Source: Dasania phycosphaerae (GTDB lineage: Bacteria; Pseudomonadota; Gammaproteobacteria; Pseudomonadales; Dasaniaceae). From it: a stretch of 64,000 bases of DNA. Within the stretch, counting starts at the first letter, position 1; each line of letters starts with the position of its first letter. The translations under genes and the position numbers were made by a program. This document shows positions 1 to 8,771 of this stretch, in pieces. The DNA lies in the NCBI RefSeq assembly GCF_026891035.1, contig NZ_JAPTGG010000006.1:186001-250000 (forward strand), in the 5' to 3' direction. Under the pieces are notes generated by a model. It was not told where the DNA came from, ran no database searches, and worked only from the letters and a program-made list of their open reading frames with translations.

Positions 1-1871
1 TTGATTTGCAAGCGGGTGCTAAGGGCGGCGCTCCAGTTTCTGTCCCAGCTTAGGTTGAGGCGGTTGGGGGCAATATTGGCACCGTCCAAGTCGGTATCGA
101 CGCTGCCGCTTTCATCGGAATCGTACTCACCCTCGGTGTAGGCATAACGCAGGCCTAGGGTATCTGCTTGAGTGGCAAACCATTGTACGCGTGTTTCTAC
201 ACCATTCACCTCTGTGCGCTCGCGTTTAATCAGGTACTGACCATCGGCGTTAAGCTGCAAGCGTTGGCCAAAATCGGACTCCGACTGGTAGTAGGTAATC
301 TGGGCGGTAATAGATTGATTGCCATATTCCAGCCCGGCTTCTCTGCTTTGTGCCACTATGGGCTCTAGCTCTAAAAAGCTGTCAACCTGTTGGCCGGCCT
401 CGCTAATACCGCGCAATACTCGGCCTACATCGGGCATAGAAAAACCTTCGGAGTAATTGCCAAACACGCGCCAGTTATCATTGAGGCTGTACTTAGCCCC
501 TAGGTTGTATAGCGTTTCGGAAAATTCAGGGTTACCACCTTGTACCGACTGGCTGCCGTAGCTAAACAGGGTGGTGAAATCATCTACTTTAAGCTCAGAT
601 TTTTCGTGACGTATGCCTGCGGTCACGGTTAATTGTTCTATGCCGGTAAATTCCATTTGCAGGTAAGGGGCATAGTTTTTGTATTCGGTATCGGGTACCC
701 ACTTGCGGCCGGTTTGCACTAGTTGCTGGTAGGTGGTGTCGCTAAAAAAGTCTACGCCGTAAACTAGGTTAATAGGCAGGCCGGCGAGTTGGTCTTTAAT
801 CGCGGTAATTTTTAAACCGTATTTTTCTGAATTATTTTGTGATTGATCAAAAATATCGCTGCCGTAGGCTGGGTCTTGAAAGCTTGCGAATACGCCGCCG
901 CCGTAAGTACCGGCAAAGTCTTGGCTAAAGGCTTGCACCCGCAGTTGATGCCCCAGTATATTTTCGTTGCTGTAATTAAGGCTGAGCAAGGTTACTTTAT
1001 TGCTGGTTGAGTCACCCTCCATTTTTTGTTCTATAGCCGTGGTGGCTATGCCATTAGTAACGCTGCCCGCTACGGAGGTCCAGTCATTATTACCGGCAAC
1101 TTTATAGCGGTTGGCGGTGAACTCTAAACGTTGCTCATCCCAGTTGTAGCCGATTTTGATAAAGGCATTATGGGTTTCGGAGTCCATGGTGTCGCCTTGG
1201 GTGTTGTCAAAACCTATGATGTTGTCGTTGGCATCATAGGCTAAACCCTGGTTGCGATAACCCAAGCTGGCGATCATATCCACATCGCCCGCGCTGCCAG
1301 AAAAACCGTAGTTAAGGCCGTAGCCCAGGCTGTCGCTAATATCTTCTTCTTGAAAATAGCTTTCTACCCGTATGCTTTGTTGTAGCTCTTGAGTGGGCTT
1401 TTTGGTGATTAGGTTAATAATGCCGCCCGAAGCCCCCAGACCGTGTATGGCATTGGCCCCGTGTATCACCTCTACCCGCTCGATGACGGAAGGGTCTATG
1501 GTGTGGCCATCGCGGCCGCCATCGCGCAGGGGGTTGGATTGTGGCACGCCGTCCACCATGTACAGCGGGCTGCGGCCGCGCAGGGTTTCACCGGCGCTGG
1601 TCAATTTTTGGCGGCTGGGGGTAAAGCTGGGGATCAAATTGCCCAGCACGGTAGAGAGGTCATTGTTTACCGCCAGCTGCTGGTTTAAATCCGCTTGGTT
1701 AATGATGGTAACGGTATTGGGTATGGTGCTTAAGGGCTTAGCGGTACGGCTGGCAGTCACCACCATTTCTTCCACACGTTCGTTGCCTGCTGCACTGGCA
1801 AAGGGGGCGGCAAGGGGAGTGGTAAAAGATAGGATCAGCGCTGTAGTGGGTAGGCCGGCTGGGTGGCGCAT
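1..1871 (-). CDS. TonB-dependent outer-membrane receptor, C-terminus cut by window edge
   Basis: About 623 residues of an outer-membrane beta-barrel receptor are visible; the C-terminal end lies beyond base 1. The N-terminus looks like a signal peptide (MRHPAGRPTTALILSF...), followed by a TonB-box-like stretch (EEMVVTASRT) and a plug domain with VERVEVIHGANAIHG and GASGGIINLITKKP. The rest is rich in Tyr, Asn and Gly in alternating barrel strands (for example NWRVFGNYSEGFSMPD). I chose the ATG at 1871 because it gives a cleaner signal peptide; an in-frame ATG at 1922 would add 17 residues and nearly touch the Fur box. The Fur box at 1929-1947 suggests iron repression and hence a ferric siderophore or haem as ligand. 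The substrate itself cannot be read from the sequence. Confidence 0.9.
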   Translation of the reverse strand, partial: MRHPAGLPTTALILSFTTPLAAPFASAAGNERVEEMVVTASRTAKPLSTIPNTVTIINQADLNQQLAVNNDLSTVLGNLIPSFTPSRQKLTSAGETLRGRSPLYMVDGVPQSNPLRDGGRDGHTIDPSVIERVEVIHGANAIHGLGASGGIINLITKKPTQELQQSIRVESYFQEEDISDSLGYGLNYGFSGSAGDVDMIASLGYRNQGLAYDANDNIIGFDNTQGDTMDSETHNAFIKIGYNWDEQRLEFTANRYKVAGNNDWTSVAGSVTNGIATTAIEQKMEGDSTSNKVTLLSLNYSNENILGHQLRVQAFSQDFAGTYGGGVFASFQDPAYGSDIFDQSQNNSEKYGLKITAIKDQLAGLPINLVYGVDFFSDTTYQQLVQTGRKWVPDTEYKNYAPYLQMEFTGIEQLTVTAGIRHEKSELKVDDFTTLFSYGSQSVQGGNPEFSETLYNLGAKYSLNDNWRVFGNYSEGFSMPDVGRVLRGISEAGQQVDSFLELEPIVAQSREAGLEYGNQSITAQITYYQSESDFGQRLQLNADGQYLIKRERTEVNGVETRVQWFATQADTLGLRYAYTEGEYDSDESGSVDTDLDGANIAPNRLNLSWDRNWSAALSTRLQI

Positions 1872-1928
1872 AGCAAGTTCTCTTTGGTCTGGTTGAGTAT
1901 GATGAGGTTCAAAGGTCTGCATGGTAAT

Positions 1929-1947
1929 GCTAATGATAATGATTATC
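1929..1947 (-). promoter_or_regulatory. Fur box upstream of the TonB receptor
   Basis: The 19 bases GCTAATGATAATGATTATC match the classical Fur consensus GATAATGATAATCATTATC at 17 of 19 positions. The site lies 58 bases upstream of the chosen start at 1871, where a Fe-Fur dimer would block the receptor promoter. The plus-strand gene at 2166 is over 200 bases away and is less likely to be the target. Consensus knowledge is established; regulation here is inferred. Confidence 0.82.
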
Positions 1948-2165
1948 AATAGTGTTGTTGCTGTAGCTTGTTGTTTTATAGTGGTTTTGGGTGGGCGAAG
2001 TTGCTGTGTGTTGTTGCGAGCGCCTTAGTTTAGCCATCGCCTTGATAGACAAAGGCGGTTGTTTATTAAGAGGTAAACAATATGCAACTAATTGGTTGTA
2101 TATTGTTTGAGGTGCTGCTTTACTTGCCGTATGTCTAATAGTCATCCCATAAGAGGGAGGTCAGC

Positions 2166-2594
2166 ATGCAGGATGTAATACAGCGTGAAATTATTATTAA
2201 TGCCACGAAAGAGCGGGTTTATAACGCGATAGCTACGCCCGAACAGTTAGTGTTGTGGTTCCCAGAAACACTAGAAGGCGATTATAAGGTGGGCGAGCAG
2301 CCCGTTTTTGGTTTTGGTGAGTACGGTAAAAGCCAAGTGTATATTGTTGCTGCCAACCCCTATGAATATTTTGCCTACCGCTGGGTGCCCGGCGCTAATA
2401 ATTTTTTAGGTGATGTGCTGACTGTGCCTAATACTCTAGTGGAGTTTCGCATACAGGAGCAGGCTCATGGGCAGTGTAAGCTTACCCTCATAGAGTCGGG
2501 TTTTGCCGCTTTGCCGGCCGAAGCGTACACAGAAAACTCTGGCGGTTGGGACTTTATGCTGGGCCGCCTAATAAAATATTTTGCCGCTGCATAA
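2166..2594 (+). CDS. SRPBCC (AHSA1/START-like) domain protein
   Basis: A 142-residue protein of the SRPBCC superfamily, a helix-grip fold that binds hydrophobic small molecules. It opens with the typical pattern of AHSA1-like proteins: a first strand (IQREIIINATKERVYNAI), then TPEQLVLWFPETLEGDYKVG, and it ends with a long amphipathic helix (GWDFMLGRLIKYF). The start at 2166 follows GAGGGAGG four to six bases upstream. Its stop overlaps the start of the next gene (TAATG at 2592-2596), so the two are translationally coupled. In many bacteria an ArsR regulator is paired with such a protein; the ligand is unknown. Confidence 0.85.
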   Translation: MQDVIQREIIINATKERVYNAIATPEQLVLWFPETLEGDYKVGEQPVFGFGEYGKSQVYIVAANPYEYFAYRWVPGANNFLGDVLTVPNTLVEFRIQEQAHGQCKLTLIESGFAALPAEAYTENSGGWDFMLGRLIKYFAAA

Positions 2595-2917
2595 TGAGAG
2601 AGGCTGAAATCTATAAGGCACTGGGTGATCCGCTGCGGCTGCAGATAGTCACCCGGCTTGCCAGCGGTTCTACCTATACCATTGGTGAGTTATCCAAAAA
2701 CCTAGGAGTGACTCGTCAAGGTGCCCGCAAGCAATTGCAGGTGCTGGTGTCGGCGGAGCTAGTGCAGCTTATCCCCAAGGGGCGAGAGACGGTGGTGGCC
2801 TTAGAGGTGGAAAAGCTAACAGCTGCGCGGCAATTTATTGCGCAGCTGGAGCGTCAGTGGGATCAGCGCTTACAAGACTTAAAGGCACTGCTGGAAGATG
2901 GGAGTGATAAGCCTTAA
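2594..2917 (+). CDS. ArsR-family winged-helix transcriptional regulator
   Basis: A 107-residue winged-helix repressor. The start region AEIYKALGDPLRLQIVTRLA is the standard helix of ArsR-family proteins; the recognition helix is around GVTRQGARKQLQVL and the wing around LIPKGRETVVAL. There is no cysteine pair of the metal-sensing ELCVCDL type, so it is probably not an arsenic or zinc sensor. I start at the ATG at 2594, inside the stop of the upstream SRPBCC gene, rather than at an in-frame start at 2546. The order (SRPBCC first, regulator second) is the reverse of what I usually expect for this pair. It likely regulates its own operon. Confidence 0.88.
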   Translation: MREAEIYKALGDPLRLQIVTRLASGSTYTIGELSKNLGVTRQGARKQLQVLVSAELVQLIPKGRETVVALEVEKLTAARQFIAQLERQWDQRLQDLKALLEDGSDKP

Positions 2918-2933
2918 ATAGGCTTTGCTTGCA

Positions 2934-3281
2934 CTAGCGCGCAAGCAAAGCTTCTCCTTCAAATGTAATCCCATCCCAACCATGCAGCATAAATGCTCGT
3001 ATATTGCCGTGGTCGTTAGCTTCGGGATGCTGTAGCACATCGTCTCTATAATATTTGCCAAAGCAGGCCAGGGTTTGGGCTGGATCTAAGTTGTTTAACT
3101 GGGCAAAGGCAAAAATTTTACAGGAGCCTTCATTGCTGCCAGCCTCGTTAATAAGCTCTGGGCCGTTGCTAAAGCGGGTAGGGCTGTAATCGTAATGTTC
3201 GGCAATCACGGCCATGACTTGGTCAAACTCTACGCTGTTGGGCGCTTGCTGTAGTTGTTGTAGTAAGGTTGTTAAAGACAT
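2934..3281 (-). CDS. HopJ-family type III effector-like protein
   Basis: A 115-residue acidic protein matching the HopJ family by its opening (MSLTTLLQQLQQAP), the central DYSPTRFSNG stretch and GSCKIFAFAQLN, LACFGKYYRDDV and NIRAFMLHGWDGITF blocks. The family was named after a Pseudomonas syringae effector, but homologues are widespread in marine bacteria without type III secretion. Nothing in this window encodes such a system. The function is unknown, and a housekeeping role is more likely than secretion. A Shine-Dalgarno sequence (GGAGACCC) sits just before the start. It converges on the ArsR gene with only 16 bases between. Confidence 0.8.
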   Translation of the reverse strand: MSLTTLLQQLQQAPNSVEFDQVMAVIAEHYDYSPTRFSNGPELINEAGSNEGSCKIFAFAQLNNLDPAQTLACFGKYYRDDVLQHPEANDHGNIRAFMLHGWDGITFEGEALLAR

Positions 3282-3304
3282 GGGGTCTCCTTTTAAAAGC
3301 TAAA

Positions 3305-4174
3305 TTATTCTTTGCCAAAACGTAAAATCAGCAGCCCGCCCAGTACCACCAGGGCTATGCCCAGCAGTGTCCAGCCATCGGGTATGTGGCCCCAGATCAG
3401 CCATTCTAATAGCCCGGCAAATACCACCGAGAAGTAGCTGGTGGGGGCTAATATAGAGGGTTTAACGTAGGCAAAGGCGGTAGTGTATAGGTGCAGGCTT
3501 AGGTACATGGCTAAGCCTATATATATTAACCATGGCCAAGCGTGAGAGGGTATGGAACGGTATTCATAAATAAAATAGGGGGTCACAAATAGCAGTGAGA
3601 TAAAAAAGTAGTAAAACAGTATGCGCCCGCTGGGCTCGGTTTTACTGAGCAAACTGGTAGAGACCATGGATATAGCTAAGCCTACGCCCGATAACAGGCC
3701 AAATATATGCCAGCCACTAATGCCGTGCTGGCCGGCGCGCAAAATCACGCTAATGCCTATAAAGCCTATGATTAGCGGCAACCAGCGCGTTTTGGGTATG
3801 CCTAAGCCCAGCCAAAAAAAGATGATGATGGGGACTACCAGCGGCGCGGCGTTTCTCAGCAGGGTGGTATCCACTAGGGGGATGTATTGCAGGGCCAGCC
3901 AGTACACATAAAAACCAACTAGGCCGCCCAGACTGCGAATGGTGTGTAACCAGGGATGCTGGGTTTTAAGGCCAGCTAAACGGTGCTTGAGCAGCCAGGG
4001 CAGGCAGCACAGCAGGCAGAAAAAGTACTGAAAAAATACGATGGCCGAGGCGTTGACGTCACTGCCTATGTGTTTGCCCACCGCGCCCACGGTACTGGCA
4101 ATCAGTACGGTGATGATACCCAGACTAATGCCTAGGGCCAGTTTATTGTTGGGGGCGCTGTTGTTATTGGACAC
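3305..4174 (-). CDS. EamA/DMT-family drug or metabolite transporter
   Basis: A 289-residue inner-membrane protein with about ten hydrophobic helices arranged as two EamA repeats, the layout of the drug/metabolite transporter superfamily. Typical features include the first-repeat segment VDTTLLRNAAPLVVPIIIFF and the second-repeat segment IWGHIPDGWTLLGIALVVLG near the C-terminus. The family exports amino acids, nucleobases or other metabolites; the substrate cannot be assigned. It lies 23 bases downstream of the HopJ-like gene's start on the same strand, so both may be one transcript. Confidence 0.88.
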   Translation of the reverse strand: MSNNNSAPNNKLALGISLGIITVLIASTVGAVGKHIGSDVNASAIVFFQYFFCLLCCLPWLLKHRLAGLKTQHPWLHTIRSLGGLVGFYVYWLALQYIPLVDTTLLRNAAPLVVPIIIFFWLGLGIPKTRWLPLIIGFIGISVILRAGQHGISGWHIFGLLSGVGLAISMVSTSLLSKTEPSGRILFYYFFISLLFVTPYFIYEYRSIPSHAWPWLIYIGLAMYLSLHLYTTAFAYVKPSILAPTSYFSVVFAGLLEWLIWGHIPDGWTLLGIALVVLGGLLILRFGKE

Positions 4175-4238
4175 GTATTTCCTAAGGGCTAGGGGATAAA
4201 ACAGGAATAATTATAGCGTTTTTCTTCGGCGCTCGCCC

Positions 4239-4266
4239 CTTGAAATCCTCAGGCCAGCCCTCATAT
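4239..4266 (+). promoter_or_regulatory. Putative sigma-32 heat-shock promoter of htpG
   Basis: CTTGAAA at 4239-4245 matches the sigma-32 -35 element, and CCTCATAT at 4259-4266 differs by one base from the -10 consensus CCCCATnT. The 13-base spacer is within the usual range. The site lies about 80 bases upstream of the htpG start. Heat-shock control of htpG is established in enterobacteria; here it is inferred from the match. Confidence 0.72.
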
Positions 4267-4344
4267 CCCTTGCAAGCGAGTTAAAATGCCTCTTGCGTGG
4301 CGAGGGGGTTAATAAATGATCAGTGGTTTAGGAGCATGTTAACC

Positions 4345-6270
4345 ATGGCAACAGCAGAAAAAGAAACTTTAGGCTTTCAAACCGAAGCCAAGCAATTATT
4401 ACAGTTGATGATTCACTCTCTTTATTCCAACAAAGAGATCTTCCTGCGTGAATTAATCTCCAATGCCTCAGACGCCGCCGATAAGCTGCGCTTTGAAGCT
4501 CTGGCCGATGGCTCGCTGTATGAGAACGACCCCGATCTTAAAATTACTATCACTTTTGATAAAGATGCCAAAACCATCACCATCGCCGATAACGGCATAG
4601 GTATGTCAAAAGAAGACGTGATCAACCACTTAGGTACTATTGCCAAATCGGGTACTGCTGAATTTTTAAGCAAGCTTAGCGGCGACCAAAAGAAAGATTC
4701 ACATCTGATCGGCCAATTTGGTGTGGGCTTTTACTCAGCCTTTATAGTGGCCGAGCGGGTAGAGGTGTTAACCCGTCGCGCCGGTTTAGATAAGGCCGAG
4801 GGGGTACGCTGGGAGTCAGAGGGCGAAGCTGACTTTAGCGTAGAGACTATAGAGAAAGCCGATAGAGGCACCACCATTATTTTGCACCTGCGCGAAGACG
4901 ACGCAGACTTTGCCGATAGCTGGCGCATACGCTCTATAGTGAAAAAATACTCTGACCATATTGCGCTACCGGTAATGATGGAAAAGCAAGATATGGCTGC
5001 ACCTGCTGAAGAGGGTGAAGAAGAGAAAAAAGAAGAAAACAAAGCGCCAGAATTTGAAACCATCAACAACGCCACAGCCTTGTGGACACGCTCGCGCGCT
5101 GATGTAAAAGACGAAGAATACAAAGAGTTTTACAAGTTAGTGTCGCACGATTTTGAAGAGCCACTCACTTGGAGTCACAACAAAGTAGAAGGTAAGCTGG
5201 AGTACAACAGCCTATTATATGTGCCTAAGCGCGCACCTTTCGATATGTGGAACCGCGATGCCAGCCGTGGCTTAAAGCTTTACGTACAGCGCACCTTTAT
5301 TATGGATGACGCTGAACAGTTCCTGCCTATGTACTTGCGCTTTATTAAAGGTGTGGTAGATAGCAACGACTTATCATTAAACGTCTCGCGTGAAATCTTA
5401 CAGCAAGACCCTGCTGTGGATTCTATGAAATCGGCCTTAACCAAGCGTGTATTAGACATGCTGTCGAAAATGGCTAAGAACAAGCCGGAAGAATACGCTG
5501 AGTTTTGGAAAGAGTTTGGTCAGGTATTAAAAGAAGGCCCAGCTGAAGATTTTGCCAACAAAGAAAAAATTGCCAAGTTATTCCGCTTTAGCACCACCCA
5601 CACCAATGTGGAAGCGCAAGATCAGTCTTTGGAAGATTACATAGGCCGCATGAAAGAAGGCCAAAAAGATATTTACTATGTGGCGGGTGAAAACTTCACC
5701 ACTGCTAAAAACAGCCCGCATTTGGAAGTGTTCCGTAAAAAAGGCATAGAAGTGTTGTTGTTGTCGGATCGCGTGGACGAGTGGTTAATGGGTCACTTAA
5801 TGGAATTTGATGGCAAGAAATTCCACGACGTGGGCAAAGGGCAGCTAGACCTTGGCGAGTTGGAAGATGAAAACGACAAGAAAGAGCAGGAAGAGCTAGC
5901 AACCGCAAATAAAGATTTAATCGAGCGTGTTAAAACCGTATTGGCTGACAAGGTAGAGGAAGTGCGGGTCACTAACCGCTTAACCGAGTCGCCTGCGTGC
6001 TTGGTGGTGGGCGAGCAAGATATGGGGGCGCAAATGCGTCGTATCTTAGAGCAGGCAGGGCAAAAAGTGCCTGAGTCCAAGCCTATTTTTGAGCTTAACC
6101 CCGAGCACTCGTTGGTGAAAAAACTGGATGCTGAGCAAGATGAAGATCGCTTTGCTGACTTAGTAGAGATACTGTTTGATCAGTCGCACTTAGCAGAGGG
6201 CGCGCAGCTTGATGATCCTGCTTCGTTTGTACACCGTTTAAACAAGCTAATACTAGAGTTAAGTAACTAA
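4345..6270 (+). CDS. htpG: Hsp90-family molecular chaperone HtpG
   Basis: A 641-residue cytoplasmic Hsp90 chaperone, close to the usual bacterial length (E. coli about 624). The ATP-binding GHKL domain shows EIFLRELISNASDAADKLRF, DNGIGM and GQFGVGFYSAF. The middle domain carries the client and catalytic loop region (SLNVSREILQQDP), and a C-terminal dimerisation domain follows. I start at the ATG at 4345, which has AGGAG ten bases upstream; an earlier in-frame GTG at 4297 and the ATG at 4336 have poorer spacing. An acidic linker (EEGEEEKKEENK) separates the first two domains, longer than I recall for E. coli. Transcription probably starts at the sigma-32-like site and stops at the hairpin at 6291. 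Confidence 0.97.
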   Translation: MATAEKETLGFQTEAKQLLQLMIHSLYSNKEIFLRELISNASDAADKLRFEALADGSLYENDPDLKITITFDKDAKTITIADNGIGMSKEDVINHLGTIAKSGTAEFLSKLSGDQKKDSHLIGQFGVGFYSAFIVAERVEVLTRRAGLDKAEGVRWESEGEADFSVETIEKADRGTTIILHLREDDADFADSWRIRSIVKKYSDHIALPVMMEKQDMAAPAEEGEEEKKEENKAPEFETINNATALWTRSRADVKDEEYKEFYKLVSHDFEEPLTWSHNKVEGKLEYNSLLYVPKRAPFDMWNRDASRGLKLYVQRTFIMDDAEQFLPMYLRFIKGVVDSNDLSLNVSREILQQDPAVDSMKSALTKRVLDMLSKMAKNKPEEYAEFWKEFGQVLKEGPAEDFANKEKIAKLFRFSTTHTNVEAQDQSLEDYIGRMKEGQKDIYYVAGENFTTAKNSPHLEVFRKKGIEVLLLSDRVDEWLMGHLMEFDGKKFHDVGKGQLDLGELEDENDKKEQEELATANKDLIERVKTVLADKVEEVRVTNRLTESPACLVVGEQDMGAQMRRILEQAGQKVPESKPIFELNPEHSLVKKLDAEQDEDRFADLVEILFDQSHLAEGAQLDDPASFVHRLNKLILELSN

Positions 6271-6290
6271 AACGGTACTCTAAACAAAAA

Positions 6291-6318
6291 ACGGCGGCCT
6301 TAAGGTCGCCGTTTTTTT
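6291..6318 (+). terminator. Rho-independent terminator of htpG
   Basis: A nine-pair stem (ACGGCGGCC with GGTCGCCGT, one G-U pair), a TTAA loop and a run of seven T follow the htpG stop by about 20 bases. Confidence 0.9.
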
Positions 6319-6405
6319 ATGGGCCTGCTATATACCGCCTAAGGGGCTATAGCAGCTATAATATGATAACGATAAAACACCCGTCTAAGGTTTGATATAA
6401 AAACT

Positions 6406-7422
6406 ATGCTTAAACCCTCAAAAGTTGCCGTGTTGGGCGGTGGTAGTTTTGGTACTGCTATCGCCAATATTATGGCCAATAATGGTCACTCCGTGTGTTT
6501 GTGGATGCGCAACGACCAGCGTGCCGATGAAATTAATCAGCAACATATTAACCGCAGTTACCTGCCCGACTACCCTCTAAATGAACAGTTACAGGCCAGT
6601 ACCGATTTAGCAGCGGCGGTACAGGGCTGCGAGATTGTGTTTATGGCCGTGCCCAGTAGCTCTTCCCGGGCGGTGGCTAAAGAGTTAGTTGCACATATAG
6701 CCGATGGCTGTATTTTGATTAGCACTACCAAGGGCATAGAGCCTGAAAATTTTAAGCTGATGAGCCAGGTGTTGGCAGAAGAAATTCCCCAGGCACGTAT
6801 AGGCGTATTAAGCGGCCCCAACCTCGCTAAGGAAATTGCCGCAGGCCAAATTACCGGTACAGTGATAGCCAGCGAAGATGATGAGTTAAACGAAACCATA
6901 CAAACCTTATTGCACAGCGGCACATTTAGAGTGTACGCCAGCAATGATGTGTTTGGTGTGGAGTTAGGCGGTGCCTTAAAAAATATTTACGCCATTATTT
7001 CAGGCATGGCTGCCGCTATGGGTACCGGCCAAAATACCATTAGCATGTTAATGACCCGCAGCCTGGCTGAAATGAGCCGCTTTGCGGTGCATAAAGGCGC
7101 TGACCCTATGACCTTTTTAGGCTTGGCTGGGGTAGGTGATTTAATTGCTACTTGTATGTCACCCCTAAGTCGTAACTACCGAGTGGGTTATCAGTTGGGC
7201 GAAGGTAAAGCGCTGGATGATATAGTCGCCGAGTTGGGGCAGGTCGCTGAAGGGGTCAATACCTTAAAGCTGATTAAGCAGCAGTCCGATGAGCTGGGGA
7301 TTTATATGCCGCTGGTGTCGGCGCTATATGATGTGATTTACAATAAAAAAACCATTAAAGAAGTGGTGGGGGCGATGATGTTTTCAGAGCAAAACCGCGA
7401 TGTGGAATTTACCGTACAGTAA
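6406..7422 (+). CDS. gpsA: NAD(P)+-dependent glycerol-3-phosphate dehydrogenase
   Basis: A 338-residue cytoplasmic enzyme that reduces dihydroxyacetone phosphate to sn-glycerol-3-phosphate for phospholipid synthesis. The N-terminal Rossmann motif is VLGGGSFGTAIA; GIEPENFKLMS and LSGPNLAKEIA follow; the catalytic lysine lies in GGALKNIYAI; and the C-terminal helical domain contains GLAGVGDLIATC and SRNYRVG. The length is normal for GpsA. It begins the gpsA-sixA-hydrolase run, with only 18 bases before sixA. Confidence 0.97.
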   Translation: MLKPSKVAVLGGGSFGTAIANIMANNGHSVCLWMRNDQRADEINQQHINRSYLPDYPLNEQLQASTDLAAAVQGCEIVFMAVPSSSSRAVAKELVAHIADGCILISTTKGIEPENFKLMSQVLAEEIPQARIGVLSGPNLAKEIAAGQITGTVIASEDDELNETIQTLLHSGTFRVYASNDVFGVELGGALKNIYAIISGMAAAMGTGQNTISMLMTRSLAEMSRFAVHKGADPMTFLGLAGVGDLIATCMSPLSRNYRVGYQLGEGKALDDIVAELGQVAEGVNTLKLIKQQSDELGIYMPLVSALYDVIYNKKTIKEVVGAMMFSEQNRDVEFTVQ

Positions 7423-7440
7423 GTTTTTAAGGGCTAGCTT

Positions 7441-7914
7441 ATGGAAATCGTCATACTGCGTCACGGCCAAGCCGAAGGTTATGCTACCAGTGACGCCAGC
7501 CGTAATTTAACTGAGCGCGGCAAAGCGGATGCCTTGCGTGCCGGTGCTTGCCTGGCTGAGTTAGGTCTACAGTTTGACGCGCTATGGGTTAGCCCCTATG
7601 TGCGCGCGCAACAAACTGCGCAGCAGTTGTTAACCAGCTTGCCCGATTTACAAATAGTTAGTCTGGATATGCTCACCCCAGAGTCCGATCTTAAGTCTGT
7701 GTTTGACTTTATTCATCGCAGCGGCCTGCAGCGTGTCTTGTTGGTGAGTCATCAGCCCTTAGTGAGTGACTTGGTGGCTTATATGACCGAGCCTAATGGC
7801 TACGGTCCTGCCATGGCGCCTGCCAGTATGGCCTGCGTAGAAAATAAACACGGCCTGCCGGGCTGCGGTGAGTTGCGCTGGCTGCGCCATGCACCAGAGT
7901 TTGCTAGGGAGTAG
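7441..7914 (+). CDS. sixA: Phosphohistidine phosphatase SixA
   Basis: A 157-residue histidine-phosphatase-fold protein. The catalytic RHG motif is at residues 7-9 (IVILRHGQAEG), and the second catalytic histidine is in LLVSHQPLVSDLV. In E. coli SixA removes phosphate from histidine-containing phosphotransfer domains and from the nitrogen PTS protein NPr. That link may matter here, because a PtsP gene lies further along the window at 18233. The 157-residue size fits the short SixA branch rather than phosphoglycerate mutase. It lies in a tight operon with gpsA upstream and a hydrolase two bases downstream. Confidence 0.92.
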   Translation: MEIVILRHGQAEGYATSDASRNLTERGKADALRAGACLAELGLQFDALWVSPYVRAQQTAQQLLTSLPDLQIVSLDMLTPESDLKSVFDFIHRSGLQRVLLVSHQPLVSDLVAYMTEPNGYGPAMAPASMACVENKHGLPGCGELRWLRHAPEFARE

Positions 7915-7916
7915 TT

Positions 7917-8771
7917 ATGGCGGTGGTGCAAGAGCAGCGTTTTCACGTTAATGCTTATCAGTTGGCTGCTAAAGAGTGGCACGCAGACGCGGCGGTAAAA
8001 GTAATCGCCCTGCACGGTTGGCTGGATAATGCCAATAGCTTTGATGAGTTGGCGGCGCGTTTGCCGCAGTGTCATATAGTGGCGCTGGATTCTCCCGGGC
8101 ACGGTTTTAGCGATCACAAGCAGCAACAAGCTACTTATAATATTTGGGATGACCTGCTGGATATTTTAGCGGTGGCCGATGCCCTGGGTTGGCAGCAGTT
8201 TCATTTAATGGGCCATTCTCGTGGCGCTATTATGAGCGTGTTATTGGCGGCCGCCATGCCTGAGCGGGTACTGTCCTTGTTGATGTTGGATGGCATATTT
8301 CCCCCCAAGTTTGATTTGCAAAACAGTCCGCAGTTATTGGCAGATTTTTTAAACGGTTATCGCAAGCCCGATAAAAAGATGCCCAGCTATAACAGTCTAG
8401 AGGATGCTATTAAAGCGCGCTTAAAGGCGGCAGATATGAGTGAGGCGGCGGTGCAAAAAATTGTTGAGCGCGGGGTAAAAAAGGTGGCGGGTAAATATAC
8501 CTGGGTAGCTGACCCTAAGCTGCGTTTAGCCTCGGCGATACGATTATCCCCAGAGCATAGCGACGCCATGCTGAAGGCGATTACCATGCCCGCATTATTA
8601 TTGTTGGCCGAGCGGGGCTTTGTGGTGCGCGAGGGAGCGGTTGAGCGTTTGCAGCAATACCCGCATATAGTTTATGAAATATTACCGGGTAATCATCACT
8701 TTCATATGGAGCAGCAGGCTGAGTTGATTGCCCAGCGTGCTCAGCAATTTTACCAAGGGTTTAGCGCTTAG
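7917..8771 (+). CDS. Alpha/beta-fold hydrolase
   Basis: A 284-residue serine hydrolase. The oxyanion-hole region is ALHGWLDNANSFDEL, and the nucleophile elbow is GHSRG (HLMGHSRGAIMS). The acid is probably near the segment after MPALLLLAERG, and the catalytic histidine lies in LPGNHHFHME near the C-terminus. This architecture is shared by many esterases and by serine hydrolase-like (MEST/SERHL-type) proteins; the substrate is unknown. The start follows GGGAG seven bases upstream and is two bases after the sixA stop. Its stop overlaps by four bases the end of the convergent GGDEF gene. Confidence 0.88.
   Translation: MAVVQEQRFHVNAYQLAAKEWHADAAVKVIALHGWLDNANSFDELAARLPQCHIVALDSPGHGFSDHKQQQATYNIWDDLLDILAVADALGWQQFHLMGHSRGAIMSVLLAAAMPERVLSLLMLDGIFPPKFDLQNSPQLLADFLNGYRKPDKKMPSYNSLEDAIKARLKAADMSEAAVQKIVERGVKKVAGKYTWVADPKLRLASAIRLSPEHSDAMLKAITMPALLLLAERGFVVREGAVERLQQYPHIVYEILPGNHHFHMEQQAELIAQRAQQFYQGFSA

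Noticed and set aside
1393..1896. 167-residue open frame on the plus strand
   Set aside because: It lies antisense to the plug domain of the TonB receptor and is a shadow of its codon pattern.
2934..3281. Type III secretion suggested by the HopJ name
   Set aside because: There are no secretion-apparatus or chaperone genes in the window, and the family is common in bacteria without type III secretion.
4297..4344. Upstream GTG extension of htpG
   Set aside because: It adds residues not seen in Hsp90 proteins and ignores the AGGAG site placed for the ATG at 4345.
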